The position numbers and the translations under genes are program-made. A stretch of 64,000 bases of DNA, taken from Ostreiculturibacter nitratireducens. Its GTDB lineage: Bacteria; Pseudomonadota; Alphaproteobacteria; Rhodobacterales; Rhodobacteraceae. The notes beneath the pieces were generated by a model that had not been told where the DNA came from, ran no database searches, and worked only from the letters and a program-made list of their open reading frames with translations. Below, piece after piece: positions 33,818 to 42,550 of this stretch (position 1 is its first letter; every line of letters begins with the position of its first letter). The stretch spans positions 62,001 through 126,000 of the forward strand of contig NZ_JAVQHL010000002.1 in assembly GCF_032670585.1 (NCBI RefSeq), read 5' to 3'.

Positions 33818-35314
33818 ATGGCACAGTGGAAAACCCTTGGCGGCGGCGCGCTTCTCGCCGTCCTGCTTGGCAGCACCTCGGTTCACGCCGATGTCTCCGC
33901 CGAGGAGGTCTGGCAGTCCTGGGTCGACTACTACGCATCCATGGGCCAGGTGCTTTCGGCCGAGTCGCAGGAGCAATCCGGCGACACGCTGGTCGTCACT
34001 GGCGCAAAGGTCTCCACCGAGATGCCCGAGGGCAGCTTCGAGACCACGATCAGCGAGGTCCGTCTCCGGGATCTCGGCGACGGCCGCGTGGAAATCACCA
34101 TACCCGAGGAGATCCCGCTGAACGTCGTCACCAAGCCCGAAACCGGCGAGACGGTCGAGATGACGATGATCCTGCGGCAGACGGGCATGTCGACCATCGT
34201 CTCCGGCTCCGCGGACGACATGACCTACGACATGACCGCGCCGGAACTCGCCATCGCCATGGAAGGCGCGACCGTTGACGACGAGACGTTTCCCTTCGAC
34301 CTGAACGTCGTGATGACGGGCAACGTCGCGCAGTACCGCATGACCGGAACCGACGCGCGCGAAATCACGTCGACCTTCTCGACCGACAGCCTGGCTTTCG
34401 ACATGGCGGCGAACGATCCGGAGGGCGGCGGCACGTTCACCGCCAGCGGCGAGATGTCGGCGCTGACCGGGTCCTCGACGGCGACCATGCCCGGGAACGT
34501 GGACATGCAGGACCTCGTCGCCGCGCTCAAGGCGGGTTTCGCGGTCGACGGCAATTTCACCTATGCCGGCGGCAGCTACTCCTTTGACGTGCAGGACGAA
34601 GCCGAGTCCATGCAGCTCAGCGCGACGGGCGCGGGCGGCAGTCTCGACTTCGCGATGTCGGAGGACGGCCTGTCCTATGGCGGCACGGGCGGCGCGTCCG
34701 AGATGACGATCGCCGGCGCGCAGGTTCCCTTCCCGATCAACATCACGCTGGCCGAAAGCGCCTTCCGCCTCGCGATGCCGATCGTGAAGTCGGACGACTC
34801 GAAGCCGTTCGGCCTCGTGCTGAAACTCGTGGACCTGTCGCTGCCCGAGGAACTCTGGGGCATGTTCGACCCGACCGGTCAGCTGCCGCATGATCCGGCC
34901 ACGCTGATCGTCGACGTCTCGGGCGAAGCGAAGCTCACGGCCGAAATCTTCGATCCGGAGCAAGCCGCCGAGATGACGGAAGCACCGGGCGAACTGAACG
35001 CGCTCGACGTGAACGAGGTGCGCATCAAGGCCGTCGGCGCCGAACTCAGCGGGCAGGGCGGCTTCACTTTCGACAATTCCGACATGTCGATGGGCTATCC
35101 GAAGCCGCTCGGCGCGCTCGATCTCTCGCTGACGGGCGCCAACGCGCTGCTGGACAAGCTGGTTGCGATGGGCCTCCTGCCCGAGGACCAGGCGATGGGC
35201 GCGCGGATGATGATGGGCATGTTCGCCGTCCCGGCGGGCGAGGACGCGCTGACCTCGAAGATCGAATTCCGCGAGGACGGCGGGCTCTACGCCAACGGCC
35301 AGCGGCTCCAGTAA
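33818..35314 (+). CDS. DUF2125 domain-containing exported protein
   Basis: A 498-residue secreted protein with a signal peptide (residues 1-24, LLAVLLGSTSVHAD) and a long, beta-rich, acidic body typical of DUF2125 proteins of alphaproteobacteria. Repeated patterns of short strands such as VEITIPEEIPLNVVTKPETG and YDMTAPELAIAMEGATVDDE suggest a large beta structure in the periplasm or at the outer membrane. Function is unknown. SD AAGAAAGG precedes the ATG. A strong terminator lies 23 bases after the stop, so it is the last gene of its transcript. Confidence 0.82.
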   Translation: MAQWKTLGGGALLAVLLGSTSVHADVSAEEVWQSWVDYYASMGQVLSAESQEQSGDTLVVTGAKVSTEMPEGSFETTISEVRLRDLGDGRVEITIPEEIPLNVVTKPETGETVEMTMILRQTGMSTIVSGSADDMTYDMTAPELAIAMEGATVDDETFPFDLNVVMTGNVAQYRMTGTDAREITSTFSTDSLAFDMAANDPEGGGTFTASGEMSALTGSSTATMPGNVDMQDLVAALKAGFAVDGNFTYAGGSYSFDVQDEAESMQLSATGAGGSLDFAMSEDGLSYGGTGGASEMTIAGAQVPFPINITLAESAFRLAMPIVKSDDSKPFGLVLKLVDLSLPEELWGMFDPTGQLPHDPATLIVDVSGEAKLTAEIFDPEQAAEMTEAPGELNALDVNEVRIKAVGAELSGQGGFTFDNSDMSMGYPKPLGALDLSLTGANALLDKLVAMGLLPEDQAMGARMMMGMFAVPAGEDALTSKIEFREDGGLYANGQRLQ

Positions 35315-35337
35315 GCCCGGCCACAAGGAACCGCAAA

Positions 35338-35370
35338 GGGGCCGTCCGCCACGCGCGGGCGGCCCTTTTT
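35338..35370 (+). terminator. intrinsic terminator after the DUF2125 gene
   Basis: A GC-rich hairpin (arms GGGCCGTCCGC and GCGGGCGGCCC, nearly perfect) followed directly by TTTTT. Confidence 0.82.
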
Positions 35371-35669
35371 CCCGATGTTCCCGGAAATCTGCGAGGCGGT
35401 CGAGGATTCTGGAACGTCGGTCATGCGGGACGGAGTTGCGGTTCAGCCAAAATTTCAGATGTCCGGTTCGCTCCCGACTACCGCCTTTGAGGCTAAGTCC
35501 TCAGGGTGCCAAGAGTACCCGCTGCCGACACCTAGCGGCAAGGTGCTGGCTTTGACGTTACGCCTCTCCCGTTCCTGCCATGTCCGATTTGGCTATGGAA
35601 TCTCGCGGATTTCATATCATTGATGATCGAGCCGAGATTTCGGGCACCTATGGGATTGTCGGGGAGCAC
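35371..35669. other. intergenic stretch with no gene seen
   Basis: About 300 bases between the DUF2125 terminator and the TauE/SafE start. Base composition is more balanced than in the neighbouring coding DNA. I see no convincing reading frame, repeat or RNA motif; it presumably carries the promoter of the exporter gene. Confidence 0.5.
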
Positions 35670-36419
35670 ATGGAGTTTGACTATTCCGGCTGGCAGGTTG
35701 CGGCAATCCTCGCGACCTATCTGCTCGCCGCGACGGCGAAGGGAGTGACGGGGCTCGGGTTCTCGACGACATGCCTGCCGTTTCTCGCTGTGACCGTCGG
35801 CCTGAAAGAGGCGCTGCCGTTGCTGATAATCCCGTCGATCTCATCCAATCTTGCAGTGATGCACGGGGCGGGACGGTTCGGCGAGACCCTGCGCCGATTC
35901 TGGCCCATGCTGGTTGCGACGGTACCGGGGCTGATCGTGGGCCTTTGGGCGCTCGCGCTCATCGACGGGAGGCAGGCGGGCGGCGTCCTGGGGGTGGTGC
36001 TCGTGTCGTGGTGTACCTTTGCCTACGCCAGACCAGAGGTACGGCTGCCCGCGCGGTGGGAGCGCCCGTTGGGCCCGGTCAGCGGTTTCCTGACCGGCGC
36101 GGTGAACGGGCTGACGGGGTCGCAGGTTATGCCTTCCATGCCCTATCTCATGGCGCTGCATCTCGAACGAAACGTCTTCGTACAGGCAATCAACTGCTCG
36201 TTTACCTTATCCAGCGTCATCATGGCCGTCGGGCTCGAGCGCCTTGGCCTCTTCACTAGGGACGGAGTGATCCTGTCGACTATCGGCACTGCCTTCGCTT
36301 TCACCGGCCTGAAATTCGGCGAGCGGATTCGGCACTACCTATCTCCCGACGCTTTCCGCCTCTCCGTGCTTTTGATGCTGTCGGCGATGGGAGTGAGCCT
36401 TGTGGTTCGAGCATTCTGA
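35670..36419 (+). CDS. sulfite exporter TauE/SafE family protein
   Basis: A 249-residue membrane protein with about eight helices in two related halves. The family motifs TAKGVTGLGFSTTCLPFLAV (first half) and GFLTGAVNGLTGSQVMPSMP (second half, with the conserved G-x-x-x-G and mid-helix proline) are both present. TauE/SafE proteins export sulfite, sulfoacetate or related C2-C3 sulfonates. The ATG at 35670 follows GGGGAGCAC; a frame from 35580 would add a non-conserved leader. It stands alone in a loosely packed accessory stretch, so its substrate is open. Confidence 0.85.
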   Translation: MEFDYSGWQVAAILATYLLAATAKGVTGLGFSTTCLPFLAVTVGLKEALPLLIIPSISSNLAVMHGAGRFGETLRRFWPMLVATVPGLIVGLWALALIDGRQAGGVLGVVLVSWCTFAYARPEVRLPARWERPLGPVSGFLTGAVNGLTGSQVMPSMPYLMALHLERNVFVQAINCSFTLSSVIMAVGLERLGLFTRDGVILSTIGTAFAFTGLKFGERIRHYLSPDAFRLSVLLMLSAMGVSLVVRAF

Positions 36420-36860
36420 GGCGTAAGGGTCAGGAATGCGCATGACGCACACTCGCTGAACGTCCGGAATGCCCCAACTGCTTCCGTTCGAACGCTCCGC
36501 AGCATCCGACAGTCTGGACGCGCAGCTGACATCTGGCGCTCCTGGTCGGGCTCTCGCGCAAGCCTGCGACGCCTTACGTTGGCTGGGCGATTATCGGGGC
36601 TTTGATCTTGGTGTGTATCGGTCACTCCGCCGAATTGGACCGGATTGCCGGCAAGGGTCTGCCGGAATAGCCCCGGTGAACAATCAACCGCCGCAAGTCG
36701 CTTGCCTGGGAATGAGCTGCATCGGTCGACCGCGACGGCCAAGACCGGGCTCGGCAGTCAGGCGGAGCTTTCGGGAAATGCGGCAGGATGACGCATACTC
36801 CCAATGTCAGACGCTCCTAATTCGTTGGCCTCAACCGAGCCCTAATGTGTGGGAGAAAGA
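36420..36860. other. intergenic stretch with no gene seen
   Basis: About 440 bases after the TauE/SafE stop. Short open frames exist on both strands, but none has a ribosome-binding site, a recognisable domain or the codon bias of the neighbours. It probably contains the promoter for the 27-codon frame that follows. Confidence 0.5.
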
Positions 36861-36944
36861 ATGTTCAAAGGACTTGGCCTTGCGATGATTTTGATCCTGG
36901 GTGGCATGCTGGGCGTGCCGGCTGCGGTCGTCGCCCTGATCTGA
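36861..36944 (+). CDS. candidate 27-residue single-span membrane peptide
   Basis: A very short frame starting with ATG three bases after GGGAGAAAG. It encodes 27 residues: a short polar start MFKGLGL and one hydrophobic helix (AMILILGGMLGVPAAVVALI) ending in TGA. A strong hairpin terminator follows 57 bases downstream, so the frame sits in its own short transcription unit. Small hydrophobic peptides of this size often stabilise larger membrane complexes (KdpF- or CydX-like roles), but I recognise no family and assign no function. The alternative is a small regulatory RNA that happens to contain a frame. Confidence 0.45.
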   Translation: MFKGLGLAMILILGGMLGVPAAVVALI

Positions 36945-37001
36945 CGGAACTGCGCGAGGACGACCCAGATGTACAACCGTCTGGCTCGCGCCCCTGCTTG
37001 A

Positions 37002-37037
37002 GGCGGCTCGATGGATCGAGCCGCCCCTTCTATTCTT
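37002..37037 (+). terminator. intrinsic terminator of a short transcription unit
   Basis: A perfect 10-bp stem, GGCGGCTCGA / TCGAGCCGCC, with a 4-base TGGA loop, followed by the pyrimidine/T-rich CCTTCTATTCTT. It is the best evidence that something is transcribed rightwards across 36861-36944. Confidence 0.7.
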
Positions 37038-37187
37038 AAAGCCGTTTCTGAGAGTGGGACGACGTGTCGGGAGTCCAGGAACTGCCCAAGGTCCGATCTG
37101 CGGGACAGAGCCGGCATTGGGCAGGTCGGTTTCTGAGAAGGCTATCGCCCCCAAAGACCAGGTGCGCCTGCGTTCTGGCCGATATCC

Positions 37188-37640
37188 TTATTTGACCGTG
37201 AGGACCGGGCATTTTGCCAGAAGCTCGACGCGGTGAGAAACGCCTCCGCGCAACGTTGCCTCGATGTTTCCCAGACCGCGAGAGCCGATGACGATGATGC
37301 TCACGTCATTCCTCTTGGCAACATCGACGATCGTTCGGGCGACCGGTCCGGACTCGACCGATTTCGCAATGAGTTTCGCGCCCTTGTTCCGTGCGATCTC
37401 CTCGGCCTCTGCCAACAACTCGCTCGACAACAACTTGATCGCTTCATACTCGGCCCCTGCGATCTGCTCCAGTTGAGCGTATTTGCGCAGTTCTTCAGAT
37501 ACCTTCGGGGTTTGGCGTGGCCTCAATACCGTGAGGATGAGGAGTGTCGCGTTGCAGGCAGCCGCGATTTCCGCCGCATATTCAACCGCCTTGAGCGAAT
37601 GGCCGGATCCGTCGACCGCAACCAAAAGCTTCTCAATCAT
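37188..37640 (-). CDS. universal stress protein (UspA family)
   Basis: A 150-residue single-domain Usp protein. EKLLVAVDGSGHSLKAVEYA opens the fold; the ATP-binding motif is IIVIGSRGLGNIEATLRGGV (G-x2-G-x9-G-S/T type) and the end is HRVELLAKCPVLTVK. Usp proteins help survive starvation, oxidants or low oxygen, usually through an ATP-dependent switch. The ATG at 37640 begins the conserved part, and ACGAGG precedes it closely; the open frame continues upstream without family match. Isolated between non-coding stretches, it is probably a monocistronic stress gene. Confidence 0.9.
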   Translation of the reverse strand: MIEKLLVAVDGSGHSLKAVEYAAEIAAACNATLLILTVLRPRQTPKVSEELRKYAQLEQIAGAEYEAIKLLSSELLAEAEEIARNKGAKLIAKSVESGPVARTIVDVAKRNDVSIIVIGSRGLGNIEATLRGGVSHRVELLAKCPVLTVK

Positions 37641-38134
37641 CCTCGTGTCTCCCTTCGCAGATCTGATAGTGGCAGTTCGCTGTCCTGTCGTTGTTGATTG
37701 GCCAAACGCGTTCCCAACCAACCAAGCCGGAAGACGCCGAGCCGCCGCGTCCATCGAACCTATAGCAGTTCGCGTGAATACGTAAACTTCGTTCAGGCAT
37801 TCGCGCGTCATGCCAAAGACGGCAAGCTGGGGCCATAATGCGGCTGGACGTCACTTGGGAACGGTCCCGATCTCGCGACCTCAACGCGTGGGGAAAGAAA
37901 TCGCCGGTTTTGCCTTGTTTGTCTCGTCCGCTTCGGGCCGAGGCTGCCATTCGCGGCATCAAGGACGCAGGAAAAGCTGCGGCAATGAAGTGACGCGCCA
38001 TCTGCAACACATATGGCATGGGGTCTGGCCGGCCCGAGCCTTGCGCGCGTTCCACCCACACCGCCCGCCCCGACTTGCGCCGGGCGTCCTTCGGCACTAG
38101 GTCCGAAGGGCACGATCAGACCGGAACCCGATCC
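37641..38134. other. intergenic stretch with no gene seen
   Basis: About 490 bases between the divergent universal stress and PmbA genes. Open frames are present on both strands but lack start signals and family features. A short inverted repeat CTTCGG / CCGAAG lies near 38089-38108, just before pmbA. Both promoters must be here; no certain element was identified. Confidence 0.5.
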
Positions 38135-39481
38135 ATGAGCGACACCCTCGAAACCCTCACCGCCGCCCTGCTCGACGCCGCCCGCAAGGCCGGTGCGTCG
38201 GCCGCCGACGCGATCGCGGTGGAGGGAACTTCCGTCTCGATCGACGTGCGGTCCGGCACGCTGGAACAGGCCGAAAGGTCCGAAGGAGTGGAGATCGGGC
38301 TCCGCGTCCTGATCGGCGGGCGGCAAGCCTGTGTATCGGCCTCCGACACCTCCTCGCGCACGATGGCAGAGATGGCCGAACGCGCCGTCGCCATGGCGCG
38401 CGAGGCGCCCGAGGACCCGAACGCGGGCCTCGCCGACCCCTCGCAGCTCGCGACCGGTTGGGACCTCACCGCGCTCGACCTTTGCGACCCGTCGCCGGAG
38501 CCCTCCGCCGCGGAACTTCAGGAAGACGCGCTTCGGGCCGAGGCCGCGGCTCTCGGCGTCGAGGGCGTCGCCAAGGCCGAACAGGCCAGCGCCGCCTATG
38601 GCCGCCGGCGCCTGCACCTTGCCGCGACGAACGGCTTCTCGGGCGGTTATGCCCGCACCTCCCGCTCCGTATCCGCTGTCGCGATCACCGGCGAGGGCAC
38701 GAAGATGGAACGCGACTGGGCCGCCGAAAGCCGAACCTATGGCGCGGATCTGCCGTCGCCCGAGGAAGTCGGCAGGCTCGCGGGCGAACGCGCCGTCGCC
38801 CGCGCAGGCGCGCGGAAGCCGAAGACCGGCGCCTACCCCGTCCTCTACGACGAACGCATCTCGGGCGGCCTCGTCGGTCACCTCCTCGCCGCGATCAACG
38901 GCGCGTCGATCGTGCGCGGCTCCTCCTGGCTCCGCGACGCGCTCGGCAAGGAAGTCCTGCCCACGACCCTTTCGGTGACCGAGAACCCGCACCGCCCGCG
39001 CATCTCGGGCTCCCGCCCCTTCGACGCCGAGGGCCTCGCCACGCGCCGCCGCGACATCGTGAAGGACGGCGTCCTGACGGGTTGGGTCCTCGACCTCGCC
39101 ACCGCCCGGAAGCTCGGGATGGAAAGCACGGCGAACGCCGCGCGCGGAACCTCCTCGCCGCCCTCGCCGGCCGTTTCCAACATCGCGCTCACGCAGGGCG
39201 ACAAGTCCCGCGAGGACCTCATCCGCGATATGGGCACGGGGCTCCTCGTGACCTCGCTCATCGGCGCCTCGATCAACCCGACGACGGGCGACTATTCGCG
39301 CGGCGCCTCGGGGTTCTGGGTCGAGAACGGCGAAATCGCCTACCCGGTCAACGAATGCACCATCGCCGGGAACCTCCGCGACATGCTCCTGCGCCTCACG
39401 CCAGCGAACGACGCCCGCACCTACCTCTCGCACGTCGTCCCGAGCCTCCTTGTCGAGGGCCTCACGCTTGCCGGCGAATGA
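38135..39481 (+). CDS. pmbA: TldD/PmbA family metalloprotease-related protein (PmbA)
   Basis: A 448-residue PmbA/TldE-type protein. Family segments include ADAIAVEGTSVSIDVRSG, the mid-protein ARAGARKPKTGAYPVLYDER and GGLVGHLLAAINGASIVRGS, and the late VENGEIAYPVNECTIAGNLR. PmbA pairs with TldD, which carries the HExxxH zinc site, to trim peptides such as microcin precursors and CcdA. The HExxxH motif is absent here, as expected of PmbA. The ATG at 38135 was chosen by family start. Its end overlaps the likely start of the next gene by 14 bases, so the two are coupled. Confidence 0.92.
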   Translation: MSDTLETLTAALLDAARKAGASAADAIAVEGTSVSIDVRSGTLEQAERSEGVEIGLRVLIGGRQACVSASDTSSRTMAEMAERAVAMAREAPEDPNAGLADPSQLATGWDLTALDLCDPSPEPSAAELQEDALRAEAAALGVEGVAKAEQASAAYGRRRLHLAATNGFSGGYARTSRSVSAVAITGEGTKMERDWAAESRTYGADLPSPEEVGRLAGERAVARAGARKPKTGAYPVLYDERISGGLVGHLLAAINGASIVRGSSWLRDALGKEVLPTTLSVTENPHRPRISGSRPFDAEGLATRRRDIVKDGVLTGWVLDLATARKLGMESTANAARGTSSPPSPAVSNIALTQGDKSREDLIRDMGTGLLVTSLIGASINPTTGDYSRGASGFWVENGEIAYPVNECTIAGNLRDMLLRLTPANDARTYLSHVVPSLLVEGLTLAGE

Positions 39482-40271
39482 CCTCTTCCTCCTGATCGAG
39501 GCCGCGCGCGAAGCGGGAACGATCGCGCTGCGCCACTGGCGGAACCGCCCAAAGGTCTGGGAGAAACCCGAGGGCGCGGGCCCGGTGACCGAAGCCGACC
39601 TCGCCGTGAACGCCATGCTCGAGCGCGAACTCGCGGCCGCGCGCCCCGGCTACGGCTGGCTCTCCGAGGAAACCGAGGACGACCCCGCCCGCCTCTCCGC
39701 CGAGCGCACCTTCATCGTCGACCCGATCGACGGCACACGCGCCTTCCTCGAAGGCGACAAGACCTTCGCCCACGCCCTCGCCGTGGCCGAAGCCGGCCGC
39801 GTCACAGCCGCCGTCGTCCACCTCCCCGCGCTGAACCTCACCTTCGCCGCGGCCGAGGACGGCCCCGCCACCTTGAACGGACAGCCTATTGCGGCCAGCG
39901 GCACCTCCCGTACCGGCGGCGCCACGGTGCTCACCGCAAGATGGGCGCTCTCCCCCGAGCATTGGCAGGGCCGCCCGCCGGCCGTGCGCCGCGAGTTCCG
40001 CGCCTCCATGGCCTACCGCCTCTGCCTCGTGGCCCAGGGCCGCTTCGACGCCGCGCTCTCGCTCCGCCCCACCTGGGAGTGGGACATCGCCGCCGGCGAC
40101 CTCATCGCCCGCCGCGCCGGAGCCGCCGTCACCGACCGCCACGGCGGCGCCATCGCCTACAACCGCCCCGAACCCCGCGCCGAAGGCATCCTCGCCGCGC
40201 CCCCGGGGCTGCACGCGGACCTGATCGGCCGGCTCACCCCCGCGCTGCGTGTCCCTGACGCCCGGGCCTGA
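39468..40271 (+). CDS. inositol monophosphatase family protein, 3'(2'),5'-bisphosphate nucleotidase CysQ-like
   Basis: A 267-residue lithium-sensitive phosphatase-fold enzyme. The metal-binding motifs are EETEDD (around residue 67), IVDPIDGTRAFLEGDKTFAH and WEWDIAAGDLIARRAGA. CysQ-type members clear PAP/PAPS from sulfate assimilation. I chose the TTG at 39468 because GAGGG lies about nine bases upstream and the protein then starts MPANDLFLLIEAAREAG; a TTG at 39450 is the alternative. It overlaps pmbA by 14 bases. In related genomes DUF4170, waaA and lpxK follow directly; here a TPR-type gene intervenes. Confidence 0.88.
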   Translation: MPANDLFLLIEAAREAGTIALRHWRNRPKVWEKPEGAGPVTEADLAVNAMLERELAAARPGYGWLSEETEDDPARLSAERTFIVDPIDGTRAFLEGDKTFAHALAVAEAGRVTAAVVHLPALNLTFAAAEDGPATLNGQPIAASGTSRTGGATVLTARWALSPEHWQGRPPAVRREFRASMAYRLCLVAQGRFDAALSLRPTWEWDIAAGDLIARRAGAAVTDRHGGAIAYNRPEPRAEGILAAPPGLHADLIGRLTPALRVPDARA

Positions 40272-40357
40272 TCTCGCGCCCCCTCGGCCGCCCCCGGCTT
40301 GACTTCGCCCCGCCGCTGCGAAACCCTCGCGAAGTCCGGTCACGCCCGGAGACCCAG

Positions 40358-42088
40358 ATGCGCAGATACCTCGGCTGGACCGCCGCCGTCGCGCTTGCCA
40401 CCACGATCGCGATCGGCGTCGTGACCGGGCTCGCGACCGACCTCGCGCGGACGGTCCTCGACTGGGCCACGGCCCGGCTCCGCCCCGAGGACGCGATGGC
40501 CTGCGTCACGCGTGAAACCCCCTTGCCGCCACAGCCCGATACCGCGCTGTTCCGCGTTGCGGTCACCTATCTTCCGAACGACAGGGACGAGGAATTCTCC
40601 CGCCTTGCCGTGGAGACCCTGCGCGGCCTCTACTCCGAGCTTCCGGGCGCCGCGATCGACGTCGTCACCGTGCCTTGCATCTTGCGCGAAGAGGCCGGAT
40701 CCGAGGCCGAGATCGCCCGGCGCGCCGAAAGCGTCGCCGAGGCGCTCGCCCGCAGGGCCCATGCCGACGTGGTGATCTGGGGCGAGGTCGGCGGCGACCG
40801 CGACAGCCTCGATCTGCGCCTGAGCCACGAAACCGGCACCGACACGGGCGAGTTCCGTGTGGCCCGCTTTGCGCTGCCGGTTGCCCTGGGTGAGGCGTTG
40901 GGGCCCCCGCTCGCGGCCCGCACCGCCGCGCTGGTGCGGCTGAGCGAAGAGGAAGCCGGCCAATACACCGCGCCCATCTTCGAGCTTCTCCGCCCGCAGA
41001 CCGCCCAGCTTGCCACCAACCCGCCCCCGGGCCTCACCGAGGCGCAGCGCGCGGTGTTGGTGGAAGCGCACGCCTATGTCCTGTTCTTCCTCGGACGCCA
41101 GCGAGCCGAGCCCGAAACGCTCCGCGCCGCGGCGGCGACGTTCATCATCGCCATCGCCGGCTACGACCGATCGGGAGAACGCCTTGCCTGGGCCTCTGCC
41201 CAGAACAGCCTCGGCGCAGCGCTCCTCACCCTCGGCGTGCGCGAGGCCAGCCCGGCCGATCTGCAATCCGCCATCGCGGCATTCGAAGCCGCACTCACCG
41301 AACGCCACTCCGACACGGAGCCCCTGGAATGGGCGCAGACCCAGCTGAACCTCGGCATCGCCCTGCGCTCCCTCGGCCAGCGCGAGTCCGGGACCGCACG
41401 CCTTCGGGCCGCCATCGCCGCCTTCGAGGCCGCGCTGACCGGGTTCACCCGCGATGCCACGCCGATAACCTGGGCCAATACACAAATGGCGCTCGGCAAT
41501 GCGCTCGCCACCTTGGGCGAACGCGAAGGCAGCGCCGCGCGGCTTGAGGCCGCGATTGCCGCCTACGACTCTGCCCTTCTCGAACTCACGCGCGACCGCG
41601 TGCCGTTCAGCTGGGCCGCTCTCCAGATGAACCGTGGCACCGCGCTCTCTGTCCTCGCCCGGCTGGAACCGCGCACCGCCCGGCTGGAATCCGCCGTCGC
41701 CGCCCACCGAGCGGCACTGACCGTGTTTACCCGGGACAAGGCGCCGAACGACTGGGCCATGACACAAAGCAACCTCGGCAACGCGCTGGCCGAGATCGCC
41801 GCGCGCGAGCCTGGCGCTGCCCGCATCCCCGAGGCGCGCGCCGCCCAAGAGGCCGCACTCACCGTCTGGACCCGCGAGGCCGCGCCCCTGCAATGGGCGA
41901 TGACCCAAGGCAACCTCGCCAATCTTGCCCTGATCGCCTTCGACAAGACCGCCGACCCCGCCCATCTCGACGAGGCCGAGGCGCAGGCTCGCGCCGCCCG
42001 CGAGGTGTTCGTGAAGGCACAGGCCGCCCACATGGTCACCATGGCCGACCGCCTTCTCGCCGACATCGCCACCCGCCGCGGCGGGTGA
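40358..42088 (+). CDS. membrane-anchored protein with six 47-residue TPR-like repeats
   Basis: A 576-residue protein I do not recognise by name. Residues 5-26 form one membrane helix (TAAVALATTIAIGVVTGLA), so the rest is probably periplasmic. Residues 60-220 form an alpha/beta domain (FRVAVTYLPNDRDEEFSRLA, ADVVIWGEVGGDRDSLDLRL). Residues 274-555 are six tandem units of exactly 47 residues with the pattern W-A-x-x-Q-x-x-L-G-x-A-L then A-x-L-x-A-A-I-A-A-x-x-A-A-L, a TPR variant used as a protein-binding scaffold. It is inserted between cysQ and the DUF4170-waaA-lpxK block, so an envelope role is possible but unproven. Confidence 0.78.
   Translation: MRRYLGWTAAVALATTIAIGVVTGLATDLARTVLDWATARLRPEDAMACVTRETPLPPQPDTALFRVAVTYLPNDRDEEFSRLAVETLRGLYSELPGAAIDVVTVPCILREEAGSEAEIARRAESVAEALARRAHADVVIWGEVGGDRDSLDLRLSHETGTDTGEFRVARFALPVALGEALGPPLAARTAALVRLSEEEAGQYTAPIFELLRPQTAQLATNPPPGLTEAQRAVLVEAHAYVLFFLGRQRAEPETLRAAAATFIIAIAGYDRSGERLAWASAQNSLGAALLTLGVREASPADLQSAIAAFEAALTERHSDTEPLEWAQTQLNLGIALRSLGQRESGTARLRAAIAAFEAALTGFTRDATPITWANTQMALGNALATLGEREGSAARLEAAIAAYDSALLELTRDRVPFSWAALQMNRGTALSVLARLEPRTARLESAVAAHRAALTVFTRDKAPNDWAMTQSNLGNALAEIAAREPGAARIPEARAAQEAALTVWTREAAPLQWAMTQGNLANLALIAFDKTADPAHLDEAEAQARAAREVFVKAQAAHMVTMADRLLADIATRRGG
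41177..42022 (+). repeat. six tandem 141-bp units encoding 47-residue TPR-like repeats
   Basis: The unit boundaries fall every 141 bases from 41177 without insertion or deletion. Each unit starts near a W-A-x-x-Q motif and ends before the next. The DNA is diverged between units, so this is old duplication, not a recent tandem array. Confidence 0.75.
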
Positions 42089-42293
42089 AGCGCGGTGGCA
42101 GGACAGGGCGCGTCCCCCGTGAAAACCCCGCGCAAAGGCTTGAGATCACGTAAAGGAAATTTGCGACACCATTTGGGATCAACCCCTTACCCGTTCTCTC
42201 TCGCGTGAAGATCCGCCCCCTTTCAGACGCTCCTTGAGCCCCCCTGTCCCCTCGGATACCTTCGCGCCGGCACAAGGACAGGAGCTCCGATCC

Positions 42294-42539
42294 ATGACAC
42301 AGCGTCTTCATCTCGTCTTCGGCGGCGAGCTCGTGGACCCCTCGAAGACGACCTTCAAGGACCCCGCCCAGATCCACGTCGTCGGCGTCTTCCCCGACTA
42401 CAAATCCGCCTACGCCGCCTGGAAGGCCGAGGCGCAGCGCACGGTCGACGACGCTCATACCCGTTATTTCATCGCCCACCTGCACCGGCTCCGCGATGAG
42501 GAAGCCGAGGCGGGCCCCACCGAGGAACTGGGCGGCTGA
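42294..42539 (+). CDS. DUF4170 domain-containing protein
   Basis: An 81-residue DUF4170 protein. TQRLHLVFGGELVDPSKTTF, QIHVVGVFPDYKSAYAAWKA and TRYFIAHLHRLRDEE are the characteristic segments. The fold is small alpha/beta; the function is unknown, but the gene is regularly found beside Kdo transferase and lpxK genes in alphaproteobacteria, which links it to lipid A assembly. The ATG at 42294 has GGACAGGAG upstream. waaA begins 11 bases downstream. Confidence 0.88.
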   Translation: MTQRLHLVFGGELVDPSKTTFKDPAQIHVVGVFPDYKSAYAAWKAEAQRTVDDAHTRYFIAHLHRLRDEEAEAGPTEELGG

Positions 42540-42550
42540 GCCCAGGAACG

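Noticed and set aside
37660..37700. Possible FNR box upstream of the universal stress gene (TTGAT half-site)
   Set aside because: The second half-site does not match (CAAAC in place of ATCAA).
37810..38100. 96-codon frame before pmbA
   Set aside because: Irregular composition, no ribosome-binding site, no recognisable fold; treated as intergenic.
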